Below, piece after piece: positions 7,518 through 13,929 of a stretch of 13,929 nt of DNA (positions are counted from its first letter, which is position 1; each line of letters starts with the position of its first letter). The notes beneath the pieces are model-generated. The model saw only the letters and a list, made by a program, of their open reading frames with translations. It made no database searches and was not told the DNA's origin. A program made the translations under genes and the position numbers. The stretch comes from Deltaproteobacteria bacterium (GTDB taxonomy: Bacteria; Desulfobacterota_B; Binatia; Binatales; Binataceae): the NCBI GenBank assembly GCA_021827465.1, contig JAKAVX010000015.1, forward strand, positions 1-13,929. The letters are read 5' to 3'.

Positions 7518-8333
7518 GTGGCCTACGAAACAGTCATCCTCGAGCGCAAAGGCGGTATCGGTTATCTGACGCTGAATCGCCCCGAGCGCGCAAATACGAT
7601 CAGCTTTCAACTGATGCACGACGTGGTTGGCGCGATGGAGGAAGTCGAGAACGACCCGGAGTATCGCGTCGTGATCCTGACCGGCGCCGGCGGCAAGCAT
7701 TTTTGCGGCGGCGCTGATCTGCGCGACTTCGCGGAGCGCGCGCGTAATCGGGCGGCGGGCGGCGAAGCAAAGGATCGCCCGCCCGCGCCGCCCCGGCGGG
7801 ATCTCTTCGGCGCGCTCGAAGAATCGCGCGTTCCCGTAATCGCCGCAATCAACGGCGCCGCGATGGGCGGTGGATGCGAGATCGCGCTCGCGTGCGATAT
7901 TCGAGCGATCGCCGACACGGCGACGATCGGCCTGCCCGAGATTCGTTTCGGCGCGCTGCCCTCCGGCGGAGGCACGCAGCGGCTCCCGCGCCTGGTCGGA
8001 ACCGGTGTCGCGAAGGAAATGATCCTGAGCGGACTCGCCTATACCGCGCAGGAGGCATTTCGCGTGGGACTCGTTAACAAAATCGCGCCCGCCGCCGAGC
8101 TGATCGCCGAATGCGAAAAGATAGCCGGTACTTATATCGAGCGCGCCGCTTACGCGCTCAAGACCGCCAAGGCGCTCATCAACCTGGGCATGGAGCTTTC
8201 TCTCAAGGATGCGATCGCGCTGGAGCGCAAGATGATCGCGGAGATGGCGACGCCCGAAGAACGCCGCAATGCGCAGGAGCAGGCAGCCGCCACGCAGAAA
8301 ACCTACGCGCGGATCTTCAACAAGAACGCGTAA
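7518..8333 (+). CDS. Enoyl-CoA hydratase (crotonase family)
   Basis: A 271-residue crotonase. I place the start at GTG 7518, preceded by GGAGA (7508-7512) and giving the family-typical MAYETVILERKGGIGYLTLNRPE. The ATG at 7473 would overlap the SDR gene by 26 nt and add 15 atypical residues. Oxyanion-hole motifs are HFCGGADL and GAAMGGG. Both acid/base glutamates of true hydratases are present: Glu121 in GGGCEIA and Glu141 in LPEIRFG. This supports hydration of an enoyl-CoA rather than another crotonase reaction. A Pro/Arg-rich insert (about residues 80-95) is unusual but lies in a variable loop. Its product, a beta-hydroxyacyl-CoA, is the substrate type of the proposed aldolase encoded by the divergent operon. 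Confidence 0.92.
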   Translation: MAYETVILERKGGIGYLTLNRPERANTISFQLMHDVVGAMEEVENDPEYRVVILTGAGGKHFCGGADLRDFAERARNRAAGGEAKDRPPAPPRRDLFGALEESRVPVIAAINGAAMGGGCEIALACDIRAIADTATIGLPEIRFGALPSGGGTQRLPRLVGTGVAKEMILSGLAYTAQEAFRVGLVNKIAPAAELIAECEKIAGTYIERAAYALKTAKALINLGMELSLKDAIALERKMIAEMATPEERRNAQEQAAATQKTYARIFNKNA

Positions 8334-8402
8334 ACCGCGCCCAACACGCTGTCCTCATTTTTGACCTTGACGATTCCGCGCCCGTCGGAGATAGATGGGA
8401 GC

Positions 8403-9479
8403 ATGATCCTTCAATCCCCCGAAGTCGATCCAAAAGCATTTGAAGAGCGCACGGGATGGGCCCTCAAACCCGAAGGGCTCTGCAAGGGCGAAGTATGCGT
8501 TCCGCTTGCCACTGGCGTATCAGGCGCGGGAAAACTCGACGCGCGGATGCTTTCGGAACGGCTCGGGATGCCGCTCATTCGCGACGAAGACGCGAGCGTG
8601 TGGTGTCTCGGCCCCGAAGCGGTGGGCCGCGCGCTTACAACCGCTCACGCACCCGAGCTGGTCTTGCCCGACTATACCGGCAAACAGTTCCGGCTGAGTT
8701 CGTTGCGCGGGCAGAAGGTGCTTATCGTCACGTGGTCCTCCTGGTGAGGATGCCGGCTTGACCTGCCCGTGTGGCAGGCCCTGCGCAACGAACTCCATCC
8801 GAAAGGACTCGAAATCGTAACCGTCGCGCTGGATGTCGATCCCGAAGCCGCGCGCGCGTGGATCGATCAGACCAAGCCGAACCATCCCTCGCTGATCGAC
8901 AGCGCGCATCGGATCGACGAACTGCTCGGCGTCGTGAACGTTCCCAACGGCGTCTGGATCGATGAAAACGGCATGATCGTGCGACCGGTCGAACCGGCAT
9001 GGCCGGAGCGCGACACTCCGCCGGACTGGCAGACGATGGCCGATAGTCCGGACGTTCCCGAACAGTTGCGCGAGACGCTCAAGCTCGCGAGCAACATCCG
9101 GATCCAGCCCAAGGAATACATGGCGGCGTTGCGGGACTGGGTCGCGAAGGGCAAGGCAAGCAAGTATGCGCTTGCGCCGGAGGAAGTGATCGCGCGCAGC
9201 GGCCCTCGCGGCAAGGCCGAAGCCGAAGCGGCGGCACGCTTCGAATTGGGCCAGTACCTGTGGTCTATCGGACGCCAGGACCTTGCTCCGAAGCATTGGC
9301 GCGAGGCGCATCGGTTGCAACCCGACAACTGGACCTACAAGCGCCAGGCGTGGACGCTCGCAGACCCGTTCCAGGGTCCAACCGAGCTTTACGATTCGTG
9401 TTGGGTGAACGACGTGCGCAAGATCGGCGCGGAGAACTACTATCCGCCGCTCGATCTTTCTGCGGCACGAGCGAAGTAG
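8403..9479 (+). CDS. Redoxin-family selenoprotein, Sec encoded by UGA at 8745-8747
   Basis: I read one 358-residue protein with selenocysteine at position 115. Frames 8403-8747 and 8748-9479 share the same phase, and the separating TGA falls in WSSW-U-GC (residues 111-117), where thioredoxin-fold redoxins carry their nucleophilic Cys. The fold continues on both sides: LPDYTGKQFRLSSLRGQKVL (88-107) before, and LEIVTVALD, then the cis-Pro loop NVPNGVWIDENG, after. A TPR-like helical segment and a conserved-looking tail (YDSCWVNDVRK) follow. ResA-like WAxxUGC redoxins are known with Sec or Cys here, as I recall; the remaining thiol is Cys117. The start is the first in-frame ATG (8403); ribosome-site evidence is modest (GGAG at 8387-8390 and GGGAG close to the ATG). 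It lies 69 nt after the hydratase gene and may be co-transcribed. Ordinary calling would give a truncated 114-residue protein plus a GTG-start fragment. Confidence 0.82.
8762..8778 (+). promoter_or_regulatory. SECIS-like hairpin downstream of the UGA codon
   Basis: A perfect 6-bp stem, CCTGCC (8762-8767) with GGCAGG (8773-8778), closes a 5-nt loop, CGTGT. The stem starts 14 nt and the loop 20 nt after the UGA, and the loop has a G at its second position followed by U. This fits what is known of bacterial SECIS elements read by SelB: a short stem inside the coding region, an apical loop with G in its first two bases, and this spacing. The lower stem is poorly paired. Function is inferred. Confidence 0.6.
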
Positions 9480-9681
9480 ATTCCTCGCGCGCTCGGCGCC
9501 TGTCGTTGCGCAGCGCGCGATCGGTTTCGAACCGACGTGCTCGGCAAGCCCTTTCTGCGCAGTTGGCCGTGGCGCGTCCGAACATCTGTCAACCAGCGGC
9601 GAGACCCGCGATCCGATCTGTCAGAAGAGCAGGTCTAACCTGCCCTGCTGCGCGCAAGCTCGATGATGGTACAGGGCTATT
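9480..9681. terminator. Convergent intergenic region with two hairpins
   Basis: The selenoprotein gene (plus) and the kinase gene (minus) converge here. TCGGTT-TCG-AACCGA (9521-9535) lies 41 nt after the plus-strand stop, and GCAGGT-CTA-ACCTGC (9629-9643) lies 38 nt after the minus-strand stop. Each could help end its own transcript, although neither has a U tract. No gene is apparent in this stretch. Confidence 0.35.
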
Positions 9682-12669
9682 TCAGGCGCGACGTTCCAGC
9701 GCGTTCTTCGCGCGTGCGTGACTGGCCGACGATGGACCGACCTTCGCGCGCAAGTCCCGAATCGCGTCGAGCGTGAGCGGCTTGCTGATGAATTGGTCGA
9801 CGCCCATCCTTTTGGCGCTACGGTTAAATGCGCGAATCTCCCCTTCGGATAGCGCCGTGAGAATCACCGCGTGGGTGCTCCTGGTCAAAGGATTCGAGCG
9901 CAGCCCACTGATCACTTCCCGGCCCTTGATGTCCGGCAAGTGCATATCGCACAAGATCAGGTGGGGCCGAAAGTCCGGCGCCGCCTCCAACGCCTCCTGC
10001 CCGGTAAAGGCGGTCCGCACTTCAAAGCCTTCGCCGCGCAGTAGTTCCGCCGTCATGGCCGCCAGATCGGCGTGGTCCTCGACGAGCAGCACCCGCAACG
10101 GCTGTGGCTCTTCGGGCGCCCTGCATACCTGAGCGCCGTTCACGCCCGCCGCGCGAGAACACATCTCGACGAGGAATCTCAGAAGCTTGTCCGGATCCAC
10201 CGGCTTGACGAAGTAATGATCGAAATCGTCGTCTGATTTTTCCGCCTGTGCCCGTCTCGTGAAGCCCGAGATCCCGATAAACAGTGTGTGCTGCAGGTTG
10301 CGCCTTTTTCTCAACTTCGCCAGCAACTCATACCCATCCATGGCAGGAAGTCCGATGTCGAGCAGGACGGCATCCGGCTTCAGACGGGAAAGGCCTGACA
10401 GCGCCGCGGGAGCATCCTTGAACACGCGCACGTTGTGTCCGGCCTGCTCCATGGCAGTCGCAAGGGTCGTGGCAACGTCAGGATTGTCTTCCACGACCAC
10501 GATCGACAAAACGCGCAAGGATCGACGCGCAGGCCCCGCTTCACTGGCGGCGGGTTTGGCAGACGGCGCCGGCACCAGGGGTAGCCGCACCACAAACTCG
10601 CTGCCCATGCCCGGACCGCCGCTCTCGGCGGAAACCGTTCCTCCATGGAACTCCGCCAACTGCTTCACCAGCGCCAGGCCGATGCCGAGCCCCGCCTCAG
10701 CGCTTTGCCCGGCCGCCTCCACGCGGACAAACGGCTCGAAGATCTTCTTCTGCATTTCCGGCGGAATGCCGATGCCATTGTCCTTGCATCGGATGACGAC
10801 CTCGGAACCTTCCCTGACGGCTGAAAATTCGATTCTGCCCCCTCGTCCCGTATATTTGGACGCGTTTGTCAGCAGGTTAGTGGCGATCTGATCCAGCCGC
10901 ACTCTGTCCGCCATGAACACGATGCGCTCCGGGGGCAGCCTGAGAACCATTTCCTGCCCTCGGGCGACGACGGCCGATCGAGTAGCCATGCTTACCTTCT
11001 GCAGGAACTCCTCGAGGTCGATGCACTCCCTCTTCAAGCCGATCTGCCCGAGCGTGATACGGCCGAGGTCCATGAGATCATCCACGAGCCGCCGCAATAG
11101 TGTCGCTTGCCGGTCGATCAATTCCTCAAGAAAGGTCCGCCGCTCGGCGGTCAGGCTGTCGGAGAGCAGGTGCACGGCGGTCGAGACGGCGGCCAGAGGG
11201 TTTCTCAGCTCGTGGCTTACGAGCGCGAAGAACTCGTCTTTGCGCCGCGCCTGCTCGGCGAGTTCATCCTTGGCCTTGCGCAGCTCATCCTCTATCTTCC
11301 ACTGTTCGCTGATATCAGTGTTCGTACCGAACCAGCCGGTGACCTTGCCCTGGCTATCGAAGACCGGCATCACGCGCGTCAGAAAGGGGCGAAACTCGCC
11401 GTCGGCGCCTCGCAACGGAGTAACCATGTCGAATGGTTTTCCGGTCGCGAGCGATTCTCTCCAGCGCTCCAGTTCTTTCGGAAGCCTCTCGGGGTCATGC
11501 ACCGAGTGCCAGCTTGCCCCCTCCACTTGTTCCGGCGTCGTGCCTGTGTATTCGTACCAGCGGTCGTTGTACCAGCTGGCCGAACCGTCCGCGTCGAGCT
11601 TCCAGCACAACTGCGGTATCGCATTTGCCAGAGTTCGGAACTGCGCCTCGGACGCACGCAGCGTTTCTTCGGCCTGCCTGCGTTCGGTCACATCACTGGC
11701 TGCGCCAAACCACTCGGTGATCTCTCCATTGGCATCCAGCAGCGGGACCGCGCGCGACAGTATCCAACCCACGGTTCCATTTGCATGCCGGACTCGGAAC
11801 TCCAACTCGAGCATACTTTTGGCCCGCATGGCGTTCCGGATCGTCTCAATGACGTGTGACTGGTCGTCCGGGTAAATGTACTTCTTTAGCCAATCTCGAC
11901 TGGCGCTCGTCGTGTCGAAACCCCTGCTATCGATCTCGCGCATCTCGCTCCAGTCCGGACTCATGCGATAGATGGCATCAGAAGCGGCGCTCACCAGGGC
12001 TCGGAAGCGTTTCTCGCTTTCGCTCAAGGCCACTCTGGCCTGCACTTGCTCGACGATATCGGCTGCCTCGCGAGCGAGCAGTTCTATCAGTCGCAGTGTG
12101 CGCTCATCGGGGTGATGGGGCGTCTTGAAGGCCGTCGAGAGCATGCCAAGAGGTCTTCCCGATCGGGAAATGATCGGCATGGACTGAACCGCTCGCACAC
12201 CAGCCTTGCGCTGCATTGCAGGAGCGGGGGTGTCGGCGAAAATCGGACTTTTTTCAACATCCTCGACGATGACACATTCGCGCCGCTTGAGCGCCACGCC
12301 GCAACTCCCCTGCCCTTCAGGAACATTGTCCCAGAAATCGACCCACCATTTCGGAAACCCGCGCTGGCTCACGATCTTGAGACGCGAGGATCCAGCTTTC
12401 AGAAGTTGAATGTTGCCAAAATCAGCGTTCGAAATGGCTATTGCCGCATCCAGGATCTCGTCGAGGACCTGCTCAATGCCGACTTCGCGCACCGAGAGCG
12501 TGGCGAGCTTGTGCAGCCTTGTCATGGCGTCGAGATCCGCCGCCAGCCGCTTCCCGGTCTTGCGCGATGGCGCTTGCGCAGGCTTGGACTTCGTGAGGTG
12601 TACTGCTTTGCCCTTGACTTTTCGCGCTGGTTTTCCCGCGGGGGCCCTCTTTCGAGCTTTGGCCTTCAT
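9682..12669 (-). CDS. Hybrid sensor histidine kinase (GAF-PAS-PAS-HisKA-HATPase-REC-REC)
   Basis: A 995-residue soluble sensor kinase with no membrane segment. In order: a basic Lys/Arg/Ala/Pro-rich tail (1-41); a GAF domain (about 50-210); two PAS/PAC units (about 218-335 and 340-458, each ending with a typical PAC strand such as WFGAASDVTERR); a HisKA domain with phospho-acceptor His486 (SHELRNPL); an ATPase with N box (Asn598, Asn602), DNGIGI (630-635) and GLGIGL (660-665); and two receivers. Receiver 1 has Asp728, phospho-Asp771 and Lys822; receiver 2 has Asp865, phospho-Asp908, Thr938 and Lys963. All catalytic residues are in place. There is no DNA-binding output and no adjacent regulator gene, so phosphotransfer to a distant partner is likely. 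The signal is unknown; GAF or PAS may bind a small ligand or cofactor. Confidence 0.93.
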   Translation of the reverse strand: MKAKARKRAPAGKPARKVKGKAVHLTKSKPAQAPSRKTGKRLAADLDAMTRLHKLATLSVREVGIEQVLDEILDAAIAISNADFGNIQLLKAGSSRLKIVSQRGFPKWWVDFWDNVPEGQGSCGVALKRRECVIVEDVEKSPIFADTPAPAMQRKAGVRAVQSMPIISRSGRPLGMLSTAFKTPHHPDERTLRLIELLAREAADIVEQVQARVALSESEKRFRALVSAASDAIYRMSPDWSEMREIDSRGFDTTSASRDWLKKYIYPDDQSHVIETIRNAMRAKSMLELEFRVRHANGTVGWILSRAVPLLDANGEITEWFGAASDVTERRQAEETLRASEAQFRTLANAIPQLCWKLDADGSASWYNDRWYEYTGTTPEQVEGASWHSVHDPERLPKELERWRESLATGKPFDMVTPLRGADGEFRPFLTRVMPVFDSQGKVTGWFGTNTDISEQWKIEDELRKAKDELAEQARRKDEFFALVSHELRNPLAAVSTAVHLLSDSLTAERRTFLEELIDRQATLLRRLVDDLMDLGRITLGQIGLKRECIDLEEFLQKVSMATRSAVVARGQEMVLRLPPERIVFMADRVRLDQIATNLLTNASKYTGRGGRIEFSAVREGSEVVIRCKDNGIGIPPEMQKKIFEPFVRVEAAGQSAEAGLGIGLALVKQLAEFHGGTVSAESGGPGMGSEFVVRLPLVPAPSAKPAASEAGPARRSLRVLSIVVVEDNPDVATTLATAMEQAGHNVRVFKDAPAALSGLSRLKPDAVLLDIGLPAMDGYELLAKLRKRRNLQHTLFIGISGFTRRAQAEKSDDDFDHYFVKPVDPDKLLRFLVEMCSRAAGVNGAQVCRAPEEPQPLRVLLVEDHADLAAMTAELLRGEGFEVRTAFTGQEALEAAPDFRPHLILCDMHLPDIKGREVISGLRSNPLTRSTHAVILTALSEGEIRAFNRSAKRMGVDQFISKPLTLDAIRDLRAKVGPSSASHARAKNALERRA

Positions 12670-13024
12670 CTTCGGTCTTCTCCGCTTTCAGCGGCGGCGT
12701 TTCCTCCGAAGTGCCCAGGTCCAAGGACGTGTCTTCACTATCGCGTCGTTTAGCATACAGTAATCTTATTGGTACATCCCGGATGGCCGTGGCGCAGGAA
12801 CGATTCGTGGCATACTTCGCGATAAAGATTCAGCGGTATGCGATCGGGGTTCTCGCGGCAAGTGTGCGCACGCCCGTGGCACCCAATGTTCTGCCGCGTT
12901 TGTGCTGAATCCGCCCTGCTGAAGGCAGGTCGGATAAAGCGCTTTCCTTCGCGATTAGCCGGGCGGCGGCGTCTTTGGTGAGCTTATGCGAACTCGCCCA
13001 GAGCACTCCCGACCCCGTCTGCTC
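12670..13024. other. Intergenic region between kinase and aldehyde dehydrogenase genes
   Basis: These 355 bp should hold the kinase promoter and the end of the dehydrogenase transcript, both on the minus strand. A hairpin, CCTGC/GCAGG with loop TGAAG (12915-12929), extends to CCG/CGG (12911-12933) across one mismatch, and lies about 92 nt past the dehydrogenase stop. The palindrome AAAGCGCTTT follows at 12936-12945. On the minus strand, TGTATGCTAAA (about 12749-12759) could be a weak -10 region, with no clear -35. The open frame at 12711-12908 has no recognisable features and I do not call it. Confidence 0.4.
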
Positions 13025-13929
13025 TCAGCGCATGACAAACGGGTTCGGCACCTCGGCGGCTGTGCTGATGCAAATGCTCTTCTGCTGCAGGTATTCATAG
13101 ATCGCGTCCTGCCCATTTTCGCGGCCGAGCCCGCTGCGCTTGTAGCCGCCGAACGGCGACATGAAGCTGACCACGCGGTAGGTATTGACCCATACGGTGC
13201 CGACCCGGAGCCGCTCCGACATCGCGATCGCCCGGCGGATACTCTGGGTCCACACGCCGGCAGCCAGCCCGTAAATCGTGTCGTTAGCGATCGCGACCGC
13301 CTCCTCCTCGTCGGCGAAGGGGATCACCGACAAGACGGGGCCGAAGATCTCCTCTTGTGCGATGCGCATCTTGTTGTTGACGCCGGTGAAGATCGTTGGC
13401 TCGACGAACCAGCCTTCGCCGAAGCGCGCCTTGTCGGCCGGGCCACCCCCCAATGCGACCGTCGCACCCTCTTCTTTGCCGATCGCGATGTAGTCGAGGA
13501 TTTTCTTGTATTGCGGCGGTGTGGTGACCGGCCCAACCTGGGTGTCGGAATCGGCGGGATCGCCCATGCGCGCCGTCTTCGCGAAGGCGACGAGCTTGTC
13601 GATGAACCGATCGTGGATGCTTTTCTGCAGAAGAAGCCGCGAGCCCGCGATGCAGGTCTGCCCGGTCGCCGCGAAGATGCCGGAGATCGCACCCTTTACG
13701 GCATCGTCAAGAACCGCGTCGTCGAAGACAATGTTCGGCGACTTGCCGCCAAGTTCCAGGGTTACGCGCTTCAAGCCACGGGCAGCGCTCTCGTAGACAC
13801 GCTGCCCTGACATCTCGCCCCCGGTAAACGCAACTTTGGCGACCTTCGGATGCGTAACGAGCGGCTCGCCGACCTCGCCACCGAACCCGGTCACGACATT
13901 GACCACGCCCGGCGGGAAACCGGCCTCTT
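13025..13929 (-). CDS. Aldehyde dehydrogenase, C-terminal part (cut by window edge)
   Basis: About 300 codons of an NAD(P)-dependent aldehyde dehydrogenase. The frame stays open to the window edge, so the real start lies outside and the N-terminal cofactor-binding part is missing here. Visible are AFTGG (substrate-side loop of the Rossmann domain), the general-base Glu in LELGGKSPNIVF (codon 13754-13756), the nucleophilic Cys in GQTCIAGSR (codon 13652-13654), EEIFGPVLSV, and the C-terminal PFGGYKRSGLGRENG. It would oxidise an aldehyde to an acid. A retro-aldol step releases a carbonyl compound, so a link with the acyl-CoA genes is conceivable, but it is separated from them by the kinase and may belong to another operon. 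Confidence 0.92.
   Translation of the reverse strand, partial: EAGFPPGVVNVVTGFGGEVGEPLVTHPKVAKVAFTGGEMSGQRVYESAARGLKRVTLELGGKSPNIVFDDAVLDDAVKGAISGIFAATGQTCIAGSRLLLQKSIHDRFIDKLVAFAKTARMGDPADSDTQVGPVTTPPQYKKILDYIAIGKEEGATVALGGGPADKARFGEGWFVEPTIFTGVNNKMRIAQEEIFGPVLSVIPFADEEEAVAIANDTIYGLAAGVWTQSIRRAIAMSERLRVGTVWVNTYRVVSFMSPFGGYKRSGLGRENGQDAIYEYLQQKSICISTAAEVPNPFVMR

Noticed and set aside
8403..9479. Reading the redoxin region as two separate genes or a nonsense-mutated pseudogene
   Set aside because: The TGA sits exactly at the redox Cys position, the frame is intact on both sides, no other damage is seen, and a SECIS-like hairpin follows. A pseudogene or sequencing error remains possible but is less economical.
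9519..9536. A tRNA T-arm-like sequence on the minus strand (TTCGAAA loop with 4-5 bp stem)
   Set aside because: No matching acceptor, D or anticodon arms can be folded around it; it is better seen as a simple hairpin.
11107..11859. Plus-strand frames (including one of 250 codons) inside the kinase gene
   Set aside because: They are antisense to clear PAS and HisKA coding sequence and have no recognisable features.
12473..12724. Minus-strand frame overlapping the kinase N-terminus, starting MDLGTSEETPPLK
   Set aside because: It overlaps the kinase in another phase, becomes Arg/Ala/Gly-rich without motifs, and the kinase has its own plausible start at 12669.
12911..12945. Possible repeat-family relationship between the hairpins at 9629-9643 and 12911-12933
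   Set aside because: They share only the short GCAGGT/ACCTGC core; the similarity is too short to call a repeat family.

Overview
The window is GC-rich, densely coded bacterial DNA. It carries long-chain/aromatic-type acyl-CoA catabolism genes, a large soluble hybrid histidine kinase, a caa3-type oxidase remnant and a probable selenoprotein. This mix suggests an environmental proteobacterium-like or Binatota/Desulfobacterota-like metagenome lineage. That placement is inference from gene content only; there is no rRNA or tRNA to test it.

Layout. (1) 1-331, minus: a broken cytochrome c domain of cytochrome oxidase subunit II, lacking its N-terminal part and frameshifted. (2) 488-1255, minus: an exported cupredoxin-like protein with type 1 copper ligands; a strong hairpin (427-457) follows it. 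(3) 1574-4125, minus: a tight three-gene operon read away from 4.2 kb, encoding a DUF35 zinc-ribbon/OB protein, a thiolase-like protein and a nitronate monooxygenase-family flavoprotein. (4) 4244-9479, plus: the divergent operon, encoding two CaiB/BaiF CoA-transferase-family proteins, an SDR dehydrogenase, an enoyl-CoA hydratase and a redoxin whose active site is interrupted by an in-frame UGA. (5) 9682-12669, minus: a 995-residue hybrid histidine kinase. (6) 13025 to the right edge, minus: an aldehyde dehydrogenase cut by the window.

The two divergent operons read as one pathway. An organic acid is activated to its CoA ester (CaiB pair), the enoyl-CoA is hydrated (crotonase), a hydroxyl is oxidised (SDR), and the C-C bond is cleaved by the thiolase-like/DUF35 pair. 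The gene set resembles the bbs operon of anaerobic toluene (benzylsuccinate) degradation. However, the thiolase-like subunit has Ser where the nucleophilic Cys should be, which points instead to the Ltp2-ChsH2 type of retro-aldolase. The substrate cannot be read from the sequence.

The most striking item is the gene at 8403-9479. Two open frames in the same phase are separated by a single TGA lying exactly at the redox-active position of a W-S-S-W-(TGA)-G-C motif, with a SECIS-like hairpin 14 nt downstream. I annotate it as one 358-residue selenoprotein; an ordinary gene caller would split it in two.
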